Positions 6,517-12,912 of a DNA stretch of 14,789 nt are shown piece after piece. This stretch comes from Pseudomonadota bacterium (GTDB taxonomy: Bacteria > Pseudomonadota > Alphaproteobacteria > Rhizobiales > Hyphomicrobiaceae): assembly GCA_023387235.1 (NCBI GenBank), contig JAEWIJ010000285.1:1-14789 (forward strand), in the 5' to 3' direction. The notes under the pieces are model-generated. The model saw nothing but the letters and a program-made list of their open reading frames with translations, ran no database searches and had not been told where the DNA came from. A program made the translations under genes and the position numbers. How positions within the stretch are numbered: position 1 is the first letter of the stretch; the number at the start of each line of letters is the position of its first letter.

Positions 6517-6540
6517 CAAGCTGGTATACTCAGCAGCTTG
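6517..6540. promoter_or_regulatory. 24-bp palindrome over the Crp/Fnr-gene promoter (candidate operator)
   Basis: CAAGCTG and CAGCTTG are perfect inverted arms with a 10-base spacer that contains TATACT. The total length and symmetry suit a Crp/Fnr-type dimer, but the arms do not match the classical TTGAT or TGTGA half-sites. Placed over the -10 box, it would repress when occupied. Autoregulation is an inference. Confidence 0.5.
6522..6530 (+). promoter_or_regulatory. Extended -10 promoter of the Crp/Fnr-family gene
   Basis: TGGTATACT is a TGn extended -10 element (TATACT at 6525-6530), 42 bases before the ATG at 6573. No good -35 stands at the usual distance, as expected where the extended -10 carries recognition. 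Predicted transcription start is near 6537. Confidence 0.5.
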
Positions 6541-6572
6541 TAGCTCGGAACCCCTCTCTGGCCGCTGATCGA

Positions 6573-7298
6573 ATGTCGCTCCTGGAACCCTTACTGCTAA
6601 ATCTCGGCCAGCACGACACTATCTCCGAGGATGAGGCGCGCCTTCTGTCTTCCGTAATTACGAAGGAGGCCCGCTTTGCGACCGGAGACGATATCGTCGC
6701 TATCGGCTCACGTCCCGTTCACAGCAGCCTGCTCGTGGACGGTTTCGCGGCCCGCTACAAAATGCTTTCCGACGGCGGGCGGCAGATAACGGCCCTTCAC
6801 GTGGCCGGCGATTTCGTCGACCTGCACGCCTTTCTGCTGAAGACCATGGATCATGGAATCGTAGCGCTGTCGCCCTGCCATGTTGCCTTCGCCGATCATG
6901 CCGACCTGCAGACACTCACCGAGCGGGCGCCGCACCTCACGCGCCTGCTCTGGCTCGACACGCTCGTGGACGGCGCCATTCACCGCGAGTGGATCGTCGC
7001 CATGGGACGGCGATCGCGAAAGTCTCAATTGGCGCACCTGATATGCGAACTCTATGTGCGCTTGCGCGGCGTGCAGCGTGCCACGGACGGAAGTTTCCAT
7101 TTTCCGCTGTCGCAAGCAGAAATGGCGGATGTGCTTGGTTTATCGGTCGTTCACATGAATCGCGTCATACAAAGTCTTCGTCATGAACGCTTGATAAGTT
7201 GGACGCACCACACGATCTCAATTCTGGACTGGGCGCGCCTTCAGGAGGTTGCGGAGTTCGATCCGACATACCTGAGCATGGTTCGCGAGGCGCGATAG
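6573..7298 (+). CDS. Crp/Fnr-family transcriptional regulator
   Basis: A 241-residue protein with an N-terminal cyclic-nucleotide-binding-type beta barrel (about residues 20-125, with GRQITALHVAGDFVDLHAFL the family's core strand pattern). A long dimerisation helix follows, and then a C-terminal winged helix. The DNA-binding helices are in LSQAEMADVLGLSVVHMNRVIQSLR, with HMNRVI as recognition helix. The N-terminal cysteine cluster that holds the Fe-S cluster in FNR is absent, so it does not sense oxygen that way; the effector is unknown. The ATG has no obvious Shine-Dalgarno sequence. It stands between bolA and the J-domain gene, two genes usually adjacent in relatives, which suggests a later insertion or a dedicated local regulator. 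A palindrome covers its promoter. Confidence 0.9.
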   Translation: MSLLEPLLLNLGQHDTISEDEARLLSSVITKEARFATGDDIVAIGSRPVHSSLLVDGFAARYKMLSDGGRQITALHVAGDFVDLHAFLLKTMDHGIVALSPCHVAFADHADLQTLTERAPHLTRLLWLDTLVDGAIHREWIVAMGRRSRKSQLAHLICELYVRLRGVQRATDGSFHFPLSQAEMADVLGLSVVHMNRVIQSLRHERLISWTHHTISILDWARLQEVAEFDPTYLSMVREAR

Positions 7299-7361
7299 GC
7301 AGCGTCAGGTTTCCTTCGGTGGCGGCGCAGCAACGCACTCCCGCGGCATCGGGGTGACATC

Positions 7362-7391
7362 TTGTGCGCTGCGGCCGCGCTGGATCATAAT
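7362..7391 (+). promoter_or_regulatory. Candidate promoter of the J-domain/cobS/cobT unit
   Basis: TTGTGC (7362-7367) and CATAAT (7386-7391) are spaced by 18 bases. Transcription would begin at about 7398-7401, on or next to the ATG at 7401, giving a leaderless or nearly leaderless mRNA. This fits the lack of any Shine-Dalgarno sequence there. Confidence 0.35.
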
Positions 7392-7400
7392 GGCAAGTTG

Positions 7401-8048
7401 ATGAAGCTCGAATCGAAATACTTCGACCAGATCAGGGTCAAACCGTCCGCGCCGCGCGAGGCCGAGGAGCATCCCCACGCGTGCCAGTGGAAGGGCTGCT
7501 CGGCACCGGGGGACTACAAAGCGCCACGCGGTCGCGGTCGCGATAACGACTACTATCACTTCTGCCTGGAGCACGTGCGCCAGTTCAACGCCTCATACAA
7601 CTACTTCGCGGGCATGAGCGACGCCGAGATCGAGGACTTCCGCAAAGAGGCGATCACCGGACACCGTCCGACCTGGAAACTAGGGGCCGATAAGGGGGGT
7701 ACGGACAACCTCGCCGAGCCCAATGCGGGCAATTCGAGGGCCCGCCGGTACGCGCATTTCGCCCGGGCTGGGGTCCACGACCCCCATCACGTACTGGATG
7801 ACAGCGATGCCGTAACGCATGGCACGGGCCCCCAAGCACCGCGGCGGGCCCTGAAACCGCTGGAGCGCAAGGCATTCGAGACCTTGAATTTAGCGGAAAC
7901 TGCTCAGGGCGCGGAAATAAAAGGGCGGTTCAAGGAACTGGTGAAGCGCCATCACCCCGATGCCAACGGCGGTGACCGCGGCGCCGAAGACAAGTTGCGC
8001 GAGATCATACAAGCCTATAATTACCTCAAGCAGGCGGGTCTCGTTTGA
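7401..8048 (+). CDS. J-domain protein with N-terminal Cys/His motif (215 aa)
   Basis: The C-terminal 58 residues form a J domain: FETLNLAETA as helix I, KGRFKELVKRHHPDANG with the Hsp70-activating H185-P-D187, and a final EIIQAYNYLKQAG helix. The J domain is C-terminal, unlike in canonical DnaJ, and there is no G/F region or DnaJ zinc finger. Residues 1-90 form a separate conserved module with C28-x4-C33 and C55-x2-H58, which could bind zinc, followed by VRQFNASYNYF. The middle, residues 95-155, is low in motifs and probably flexible. I chose the ATG at 7401 because relatives begin with a similar MKL-SKYFD segment; a TTG at 7362 would add 13 unlike residues. It precedes cobS by 75 bases, and this neighbourhood is common in Hyphomicrobiales. 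A role as Hsp70 co-chaperone for the CobST machine is an inference. Confidence 0.85.
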   Translation: MKLESKYFDQIRVKPSAPREAEEHPHACQWKGCSAPGDYKAPRGRGRDNDYYHFCLEHVRQFNASYNYFAGMSDAEIEDFRKEAITGHRPTWKLGADKGGTDNLAEPNAGNSRARRYAHFARAGVHDPHHVLDDSDAVTHGTGPQAPRRALKPLERKAFETLNLAETAQGAEIKGRFKELVKRHHPDANGGDRGAEDKLREIIQAYNYLKQAGLV

Positions 8049-8123
8049 CCGGCCCATCAGCCAAACTCGATCGTCCCCAAGACATCAGCGATCCGTCGCG
8101 GGACAGCACGTGGGGGCGATTCC

Positions 8124-9140
8124 ATGGACCTGCGGAACAGCGAAACTATGCGCGCTTCAGCTAACGCCGGCATCCCCGGCCTTCCGGACAAGACCGTCTC
8201 GGTCCGCGAGACGTTCGGCATTGATTCCGACATGGAAGTGCCGGCCTACTCGAAAGCTGACTCGCACGTCCCGGATCTCGATCCGGACTACCTTTTCAAC
8301 CGCGAGGTGACGCTCGCGATCCTCGCCGGCTTCAAGCACAACCGCCGCGTGATGATCCAGGGCTACCACGGGACCGGCAAGTCGACCCATATCGAGCAGG
8401 TCGCGGCCCGGCTCAACTGGCCGTGCGTGCGCGTGAACCTCGACAGCCACGTCTCGCGCATCGATCTCATCGGCAAGGATGCGATCGTGCTCAAGGACGG
8501 CAAGCAGGTCACGGAGTTCCGTGAAGGTATCCTGCCGTGGGCGCTGCAGAATAACGTCGCGCTGGTGTTCGACGAGTACGACGCCGGTCGCCCGGATGTC
8601 ATGTTCGTCATCCAGCGCGTGCTCGAGGTCTCCGGCAAGCTGACGCTGCTCGACCAGTCGAAGGTCATCCGGCCGCATCCCGCGTTCCGTCTCTTCTCGA
8701 CGACGAACACGATCGGCCTCGGCGACACCTCGGGCCTCTATCACGGCACGCAGCAGATCAACCAGGGCCAGATGGACCGCTGGTCGATCGTCGCGACGCT
8801 CAACTACCTACCGCACGACGACGAGGTCGGCATTGTTCTTTCCAAGGCCAAGGCCTTCCAGAAGAGCGACGCCAAGAAGAAGGTCGTCAACAACATGGTG
8901 CGGGTCGCCGACCTGACGCGCCAGGCCTTCATCAATGGCGACCTCTCGACGGTGATGAGCCCGCGCACGGTGCTGACGTGGGCCGAGAACGCCGAGATCT
9001 TCGGCAATATCGGCTTCGCCTTCCGCATGACGTTCCTCAACAAGTGCGACGAGCTCGAACGGCCGCTGGTCGCGGAGTTCTTCCAGCGCTGCTTCGGCGA
9101 GGAGCTTCCCGAAAGCGCAGCCAACGTGGCGCTCAGCTAG
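8124..9140 (+). CDS. cobS: Cobaltochelatase subunit CobS (AAA+ ATPase)
   Basis: CobS is the ATPase of the aerobic cobaltochelatase CobNST, which inserts Co2+ into hydrogenobyrinic acid a,c-diamide in B12 synthesis. The 338-residue protein has the standard MoxR-like AAA+ core: Walker A GYHGTGKST at 80-88, Walker B ALVFDEYD with D150 and E151, a sensor-1 asparagine in LFSTTNTIG, and GQMDRWS with a candidate arginine finger. The N-terminal segment VSVRETFGIDSDMEVPAYSK and the C-terminal FLNKCDELERPLVAEFFQR are CobS-specific. The ATG at 8124 follows a GGGGG stretch. A second ATG at 8148 is possible and would remove eight residues. The gene is followed by cobT after 89 bases. No cobN is in the window, as is usual in this group, where cobN lies with other B12 genes. 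Confidence 0.95.
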   Translation: MDLRNSETMRASANAGIPGLPDKTVSVRETFGIDSDMEVPAYSKADSHVPDLDPDYLFNREVTLAILAGFKHNRRVMIQGYHGTGKSTHIEQVAARLNWPCVRVNLDSHVSRIDLIGKDAIVLKDGKQVTEFREGILPWALQNNVALVFDEYDAGRPDVMFVIQRVLEVSGKLTLLDQSKVIRPHPAFRLFSTTNTIGLGDTSGLYHGTQQINQGQMDRWSIVATLNYLPHDDEVGIVLSKAKAFQKSDAKKKVVNNMVRVADLTRQAFINGDLSTVMSPRTVLTWAENAEIFGNIGFAFRMTFLNKCDELERPLVAEFFQRCFGEELPESAANVALS

Positions 9141-9144
9141 CGCA

Positions 9145-9154
9145 CGAATATTCG
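9145..9154. repeat. 10-bp perfect palindrome after cobS
   Basis: CGAATATTCG lies five bases after the cobS stop. It has no T run after it and no spacer, so it is not a terminator. It is recorded as an unexplained symmetric site in the cobS-cobT gap. Confidence 0.3.
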
Positions 9155-9175
9155 CGGCGTCGCCCGCCGGATCTG

Positions 9176-9214
9176 TTCGGTCCCGGGTGATGCCGTGCGG
9201 ACTTCGGAACCGAA
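9176..9214 (+). promoter_or_regulatory. Inverted repeat just ahead of the cobT ribosome binding site
   Basis: TTCGGTCC and GGAACCGAA can pair with a one-base bulge and a loop of about 22 bases. The right arm abuts the cobT Shine-Dalgarno AGGGA (9215-9219), which stands 10 bases before the GTG start. It might modulate cobT translation. The evidence is only the pairing. Confidence 0.3.
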
Positions 9215-9229
9215 AGGGACACTGACCGC

Positions 9230-11119
9230 GTGGCCACGCCTCCGAAGAAGAAAGAAGCACCGACCGAGCCGTTCAAGCGCGTGCTCGGCCTCTGCGCACG
9301 CGCGATCGCGGGCGACGATGAGATGCAGGTCACTTACGCGCCGGGCAAGCCCGAGCTCGACGGCAAAGCCATGCAGCTACCCGAGCCGTCGCGGGCGCCT
9401 TCCAAGAAAGAGATTGCCGTCATCCGCGGCTGGGCCGACAGCCTCGCGCTGACGGCTGCCATGCATGACGAGAAGGTCCACAAGCGTCTCGTCCCGAGCG
9501 CGGGGCCGGCGCGGACGGTTTTCGAGGCTGTCGAGCGCGCACGCGTCGAGGCCATCGGCTGCAATCGCATGCAGGGCATGGCGTCGAACCTCACCGCCAA
9601 GGTCGAGGATCAGTACGCCCACGGCCGTTTCGCGCACGTTACCGAGCGCGCTGAGGCACCGATCGAGGAAGCCCTCTCGCTCATCGTCCGCGAGCGCCTG
9701 ACGGGCCTCAAGCCGCCCGCGTCGGCGCAGGCCTTGGTCGATGTCTGGCGCCCGTGGGTCGAGGAGCGTGCAGCGACGACGCTCGAGCGCATGGGTGATG
9801 CGGCCACGAGCCAGTCCAAGTTCGGCCGGCTGATGCGTGACATGCTGCGCGATCTCGAGCTCTCCGAGGAGCTTGCCGACGGCGAGAAGGAGGAGGGCGA
9901 GAGCGACGACGAGCAGCAGCCCGACGGCGGCGAGTCCGAGACGCAGGACAGCGAGGACAGCGCCGAGTCCGACGAACAGGCGAACGACGAGCAGCAGGCC
10001 GAGGGCGAGGAGGGTGAGACCACCGAGGCCTCCGACGCCGGCGAGACCGAGGACTTCGACCTCGACGCCGAAGGCGACGAGAGTGCGGAGACGAACGAGC
10101 CCTGGCGGCCCAATACCAACGTCCTCGATGATCCGGAGCGCTTCGGCTACAAGGTCTTCAACAAGACCTTCGACGAGGAGATCGAGGCGGCCGAACTTTC
10201 CACTCCCGACGAGCTCGAGCGCCTGCGCGCATTCCTCGACAAGGAGCTGCGCAATCTCTCCAGCGCCGTCTCCCGGCTCGCCAACAAGCTCCAGCGCAAG
10301 CTGCTCGCGCAGCAGAACCGCGCCTGGGATTTCGACCTCGAGGAGGGCCTGCTCGATACCGCACGCCTCACACGCGTCGTGATCGATCCCATGCACGCGC
10401 TTTCTTTCAAGCACGAGCGCGATACCGACTTCCGCGATACCGTCGTGACGCTGTTGATCGACAACTCGGGCTCCATGCGCGGGCGGCCGATCATGGTCGC
10501 GGCCTGCTGCGCCGATATTCTCGCGCGCACGCTGGAGCGCTGCGGCGTCAAGGTCGAGATCCTCGGCTTCACGACGCGGGCCTGGAAGGGCGGACAGTCG
10601 CGCGAGGCGTGGCTCGCTGCCGGCAAGCCCGCTGCGCCGGGTCGCCTCAATGATCTGCGCCATATCGTCTACAAACGGGCCGACGCGCCCTGGCGGCGCT
10701 CCAAGCAATCGCTCGCATTGATGATGCGAGAGGGCCTGCTCAAGGAGAATATCGACGGCGAGGCGCTCGCCTGGGCGCACAACCGCCTGCTCGGCCGGTC
10801 CGAGCACCGCCGCATTCTCATGATGATCTCCGACGGTGCGCCGGTCGATGATTCGACGCTGTCGGTGAATACGGGTTGCTACCTCGAGCGACATTTGCGC
10901 CAGGTGATCGAGGAGATCGAGACCAAGTCGCCCGTGGAGCTGATCGCGATAGGCATCGGCCACGACGTGACGCGTTACTATCGCCGCGCCGTGACGATCA
11001 CCGACCCGACCGAGCTCGCCGGCGCCATGACCGACAAGCTCGTCGAGTTGTTCGAGGAGACGACCGGGCCGGCTCATGGCGAAGGACGTGGCCGCGCAGC
11101 GGCGGGTGGGCGTCGGTAG
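9230..11119 (+). CDS. cobT: Cobaltochelatase subunit CobT (VWA domain)
   Basis: CobT partners CobS in a two-ring chaperone-like complex that drives CobN-dependent cobalt insertion. The 629-residue protein has three parts. The N-terminal region, residues 1-209, is mostly helical and typical of CobT. Residues 210-291 form a very acidic linker made almost entirely of E, D, S, Q, A, T and G. The C-terminal half holds a von Willebrand A domain whose metal-site motif is D411-N-S413-G-S415 in LLIDNSGSMRGRP. The length is normal. It begins at a GTG (9230) with AGGGA ten bases upstream; no in-frame ATG nearby gives a better start. A rho-independent terminator follows the stop codon by 27 bases, so it is the last gene of the unit. 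The antisense strand is open for a long stretch, which I take as a codon-bias effect. Confidence 0.95.
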   Translation: MATPPKKKEAPTEPFKRVLGLCARAIAGDDEMQVTYAPGKPELDGKAMQLPEPSRAPSKKEIAVIRGWADSLALTAAMHDEKVHKRLVPSAGPARTVFEAVERARVEAIGCNRMQGMASNLTAKVEDQYAHGRFAHVTERAEAPIEEALSLIVRERLTGLKPPASAQALVDVWRPWVEERAATTLERMGDAATSQSKFGRLMRDMLRDLELSEELADGEKEEGESDDEQQPDGGESETQDSEDSAESDEQANDEQQAEGEEGETTEASDAGETEDFDLDAEGDESAETNEPWRPNTNVLDDPERFGYKVFNKTFDEEIEAAELSTPDELERLRAFLDKELRNLSSAVSRLANKLQRKLLAQQNRAWDFDLEEGLLDTARLTRVVIDPMHALSFKHERDTDFRDTVVTLLIDNSGSMRGRPIMVAACCADILARTLERCGVKVEILGFTTRAWKGGQSREAWLAAGKPAAPGRLNDLRHIVYKRADAPWRRSKQSLALMMREGLLKENIDGEALAWAHNRLLGRSEHRRILMMISDGAPVDDSTLSVNTGCYLERHLRQVIEEIETKSPVELIAIGIGHDVTRYYRRAVTITDPTELAGAMTDKLVELFEETTGPAHGEGRGRAAAGGRR

Positions 11120-11145
11120 TCGGCTTCTGTGCTGGACGTGTTTTC

Positions 11146-11180
11146 GAGGCGCCGGTGCGGGAAGTGCCGGCGCTTTTCCT
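11146..11180 (+). terminator. Rho-independent terminator after cobT
   Basis: GCGCCGG (11149-11155) pairs with CCGGCGC (11167-11173) around an 11-base loop, followed by TTTTCCT. The outer bases 11146-11148 can also pair with the T run. It separates cobT from the exported-protein gene downstream. Confidence 0.7.
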
Positions 11181-11207
11181 ATCCGGCGCATGATGCATTC
11201 GGTTTGC

Positions 11208-11211
11208 AGGA
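11208..11211 (+). promoter_or_regulatory. Ribosome binding site of the exported esterase-like protein
   Basis: AGGA seven bases before the ATG at 11219. It supports this start over an upstream in-frame one at 11129, which would place the signal peptide 30 residues inside the protein. Confidence 0.6.
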
Positions 11212-11218
11212 TCCATCC

Positions 11219-12313
11219 ATGAGATCTGAGACGTTTCGTTGGCACGCCTATCGCGTCTCGCGTCTCGCGGTTGTCGCCTTGACCGCGAGCGTGCTGGTCA
11301 ATCCGGTATCGTCGGCTTTCGCGCAGCAGTCACCAACTGCGAACGACGGCGTCTCCGATATCCAGGTGACCGCGCGACGCATCGAGAATTATCAGCGCGG
11401 GTTCGGCAGCACGAAACAGTTCGGCCGGCTCGAATTCCGTGGCGGCCTCGTGATGTCTTCATCCGACACGCGCTTCGGAGGTTTTTCCGGCCTGATCGTC
11501 TCGCCGGATGGGCGCCGCCTTCTTGCCGTCTCGGATCAGGGACATTGGCTGTCGGGCGAAATCGAGCACGCTGGCAAGGCGCCGAGTGGTATCGGGAAGG
11601 CGCGCATGGGGCCCATCCTCGCGCTCAATGGAAAACCGCTCACGCGGAAGCGTGACGCCGATGCGGAAGACCTTGCGCTCCTTTCCGGAACGCTCAAGAG
11701 CGGCGTGGCACTTGTCGCCTTCGAGCGCAATCGCCGCATCGCGCGGCACACCGTTCTCAACGGCGAGCTCGGAAAGGCGACAAGCCTCGTCACGCTTCCG
11801 CCCGGCGCGCGCCGCACGAAAAGCAACACGGGGCTCGAAGCCCTTACCGTTCTGCGGGGTGGTCCGTTCCGCGGCGCGATCGTTACTTTCGCCGAGGACC
11901 TTCGAGATGCGAATGATCATCATACGGGCTGGCTGCTGGGCACGGGCGCACCGAAGCAGCTCGCCTTCAAGGATATCGGCGGCTTTGCCCTGACAGGAGC
12001 GGCGTCGCTCGACGATGGATCGGTGGTGATCCTCGAGCGGCGATTCCGCATGTCCGAAGGAGTCAAGATGCGCCTGCGCCTTGTTCCGGCGGATGAGCTC
12101 AAGCCGGGGCGTGTCATCGAGGGCGAAACGCTCATCTTCTCGGACATGAGCTACGAGATCGACAACATGGAGGCCGTTGCCGTTCACAAGGCGCCGACCG
12201 GCGAGACTGTGATCACCCTCATGTCGGACGACAACTACAACAAGTTCCTGCAGCGCAATCTGCTGCTGCAATTCACACTGCTTCCGCCGGGCGCCAAATC
12301 CACGTCCCGCTAG
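11219..12313 (+). CDS. Exported esterase-like activity of phytase family protein
   Basis: A 364-residue protein beginning with a clear signal peptide: arginines in the first 15 residues, a hydrophobic core LAVVALTASVLV at 16-27, and a probable cut after AFA at residue 35, so it is periplasmic or secreted. The mature part matches the esterase-like-phytase family (Pfam PF13449) by FGGFSGLIVSPDGRRLLAVS near residue 83, the GLEALTV segment in the middle, and YEIDNMEAVAVHKAPTGE plus LMSDDNYNKFLQRNLLLQF at the end. It is probably a beta-propeller. The family name comes from weak evidence in other species; the histidine-acid-phosphatase RHGxRxP motif is absent, so phytase activity should not be assumed. 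It often follows cobT in Hyphomicrobiales, yet a terminator separates them here. Its stop codon overlaps that of soxG at CTAG. Confidence 0.85.
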   Translation: MRSETFRWHAYRVSRLAVVALTASVLVNPVSSAFAQQSPTANDGVSDIQVTARRIENYQRGFGSTKQFGRLEFRGGLVMSSSDTRFGGFSGLIVSPDGRRLLAVSDQGHWLSGEIEHAGKAPSGIGKARMGPILALNGKPLTRKRDADAEDLALLSGTLKSGVALVAFERNRRIARHTVLNGELGKATSLVTLPPGARRTKSNTGLEALTVLRGGPFRGAIVTFAEDLRDANDHHTGWLLGTGAPKQLAFKDIGGFALTGAASLDDGSVVILERRFRMSEGVKMRLRLVPADELKPGRVIEGETLIFSDMSYEIDNMEAVAVHKAPTGETVITLMSDDNYNKFLQRNLLLQFTLLPPGAKSTSR

Positions 12314-12912
12314 ACGACCTCGATCCCGTATTCGGCCGCGGACGCGACGAGCCACGACCACAAGTTTCCTGCCGTGCTGCGCGCCGAGATGATCTCGAAT
12401 GTCGGTGTGTCGTCGACGAGCGCGATTTGCAGGCCGATGTGTGCGGTGCTCGTCTGCGCAGCATCGCCAACCTTGAAGGCGCTTGCATCGAGATCGATGG
12501 CGATACCCTTCGCGAGCGTATCGCGTGCGCACGGACCGGCGATTTCGACAATCAGCCGGCCATCGCCCTGATCGGTTACAGCGGCGTGATTTGAGAGATC
12601 CGCGCGCAGGCTTTCCAAAAGCGCCACGCTGTCGCCGCGGCCAACGACAAGCCATTGGCCCGGCGCCGTTCCGACAGCCGACAGGCGGGTAGTTCCGGCG
12701 CGCTGGGACGCATCGGCAACCGGACCTCCGAAATGGCGTGAGAGGATCTCGGCAACCTCGGCGGATTTTCTTCGCCGCGCGATCACGCCGATTGCCGCGA
12801 AGTCCGTGATCTCTCGGATGCGCACGCCGGGAACTGCGGTCGCGGCGCCGAGTGGCCCGGGGATGGCGAGGCCTGTCAGTGCGGACTGGCCGAGGACATT
12901 GCGATCAGCCAT
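12310..12912 (-). CDS. soxG: Sarcosine oxidase gamma subunit
   Basis: A 200-residue protein of the SoxG family, the small folate-domain-like subunit of heterotetrameric sarcosine oxidase. It shares the GCV_T-like layout: an N-terminal VRIREITDFAAIGVIARR region, the central GTAPGQWLVVGRG segment, and LIVEIAGPCARDTLAKGIAIDLD, followed by STAHIGLQIALVDDTPTFEI. Known work assigns no catalysis to gamma alone; it supports assembly of the complex. The ATG at 12912 lies inside the end of soxA, with an eight-base overlap in the order ATGGCTGA, which points to translational coupling. It is the last gene of the operon and its stop shares the four bases CTAG with the stop of the convergent exported-protein gene. 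Confidence 0.9.
   Translation of the reverse strand: MADRNVLGQSALTGLAIPGPLGAATAVPGVRIREITDFAAIGVIARRRKSAEVAEILSRHFGGPVADASQRAGTTRLSAVGTAPGQWLVVGRGDSVALLESLRADLSNHAAVTDQGDGRLIVEIAGPCARDTLAKGIAIDLDASAFKVGDAAQTSTAHIGLQIALVDDTPTFEIISARSTAGNLWSWLVASAAEYGIEVV

Noticed and set aside
7362..7400. TTG at 7362 as the start of the J-domain protein
   Set aside because: It would add 13 residues unlike the family N-terminus and has no ribosome binding site. The ATG at 7401 begins the expected MKL-SKYFD sequence.
8049..8123. A cobalamin riboswitch ahead of cobS
   Set aside because: The 75-base gap is too short, and I see no B12-box-like sequence here or in 7299-7400.
11129..11218. Upstream in-frame start for the exported phytase-like protein
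   Set aside because: It would bury a clear signal peptide 30 residues inside the protein and would run through the cobT terminator. The ATG at 11219 has AGGA seven bases upstream.
9377..11245. A very long open frame on the minus strand opposite cobT (622 codons)
   Set aside because: It lies wholly antisense to a certain gene, has no recognisable domain, and its long Leu/Val/Ala run mirrors the CobT acidic linker. GC-rich codon bias explains the missing stops.
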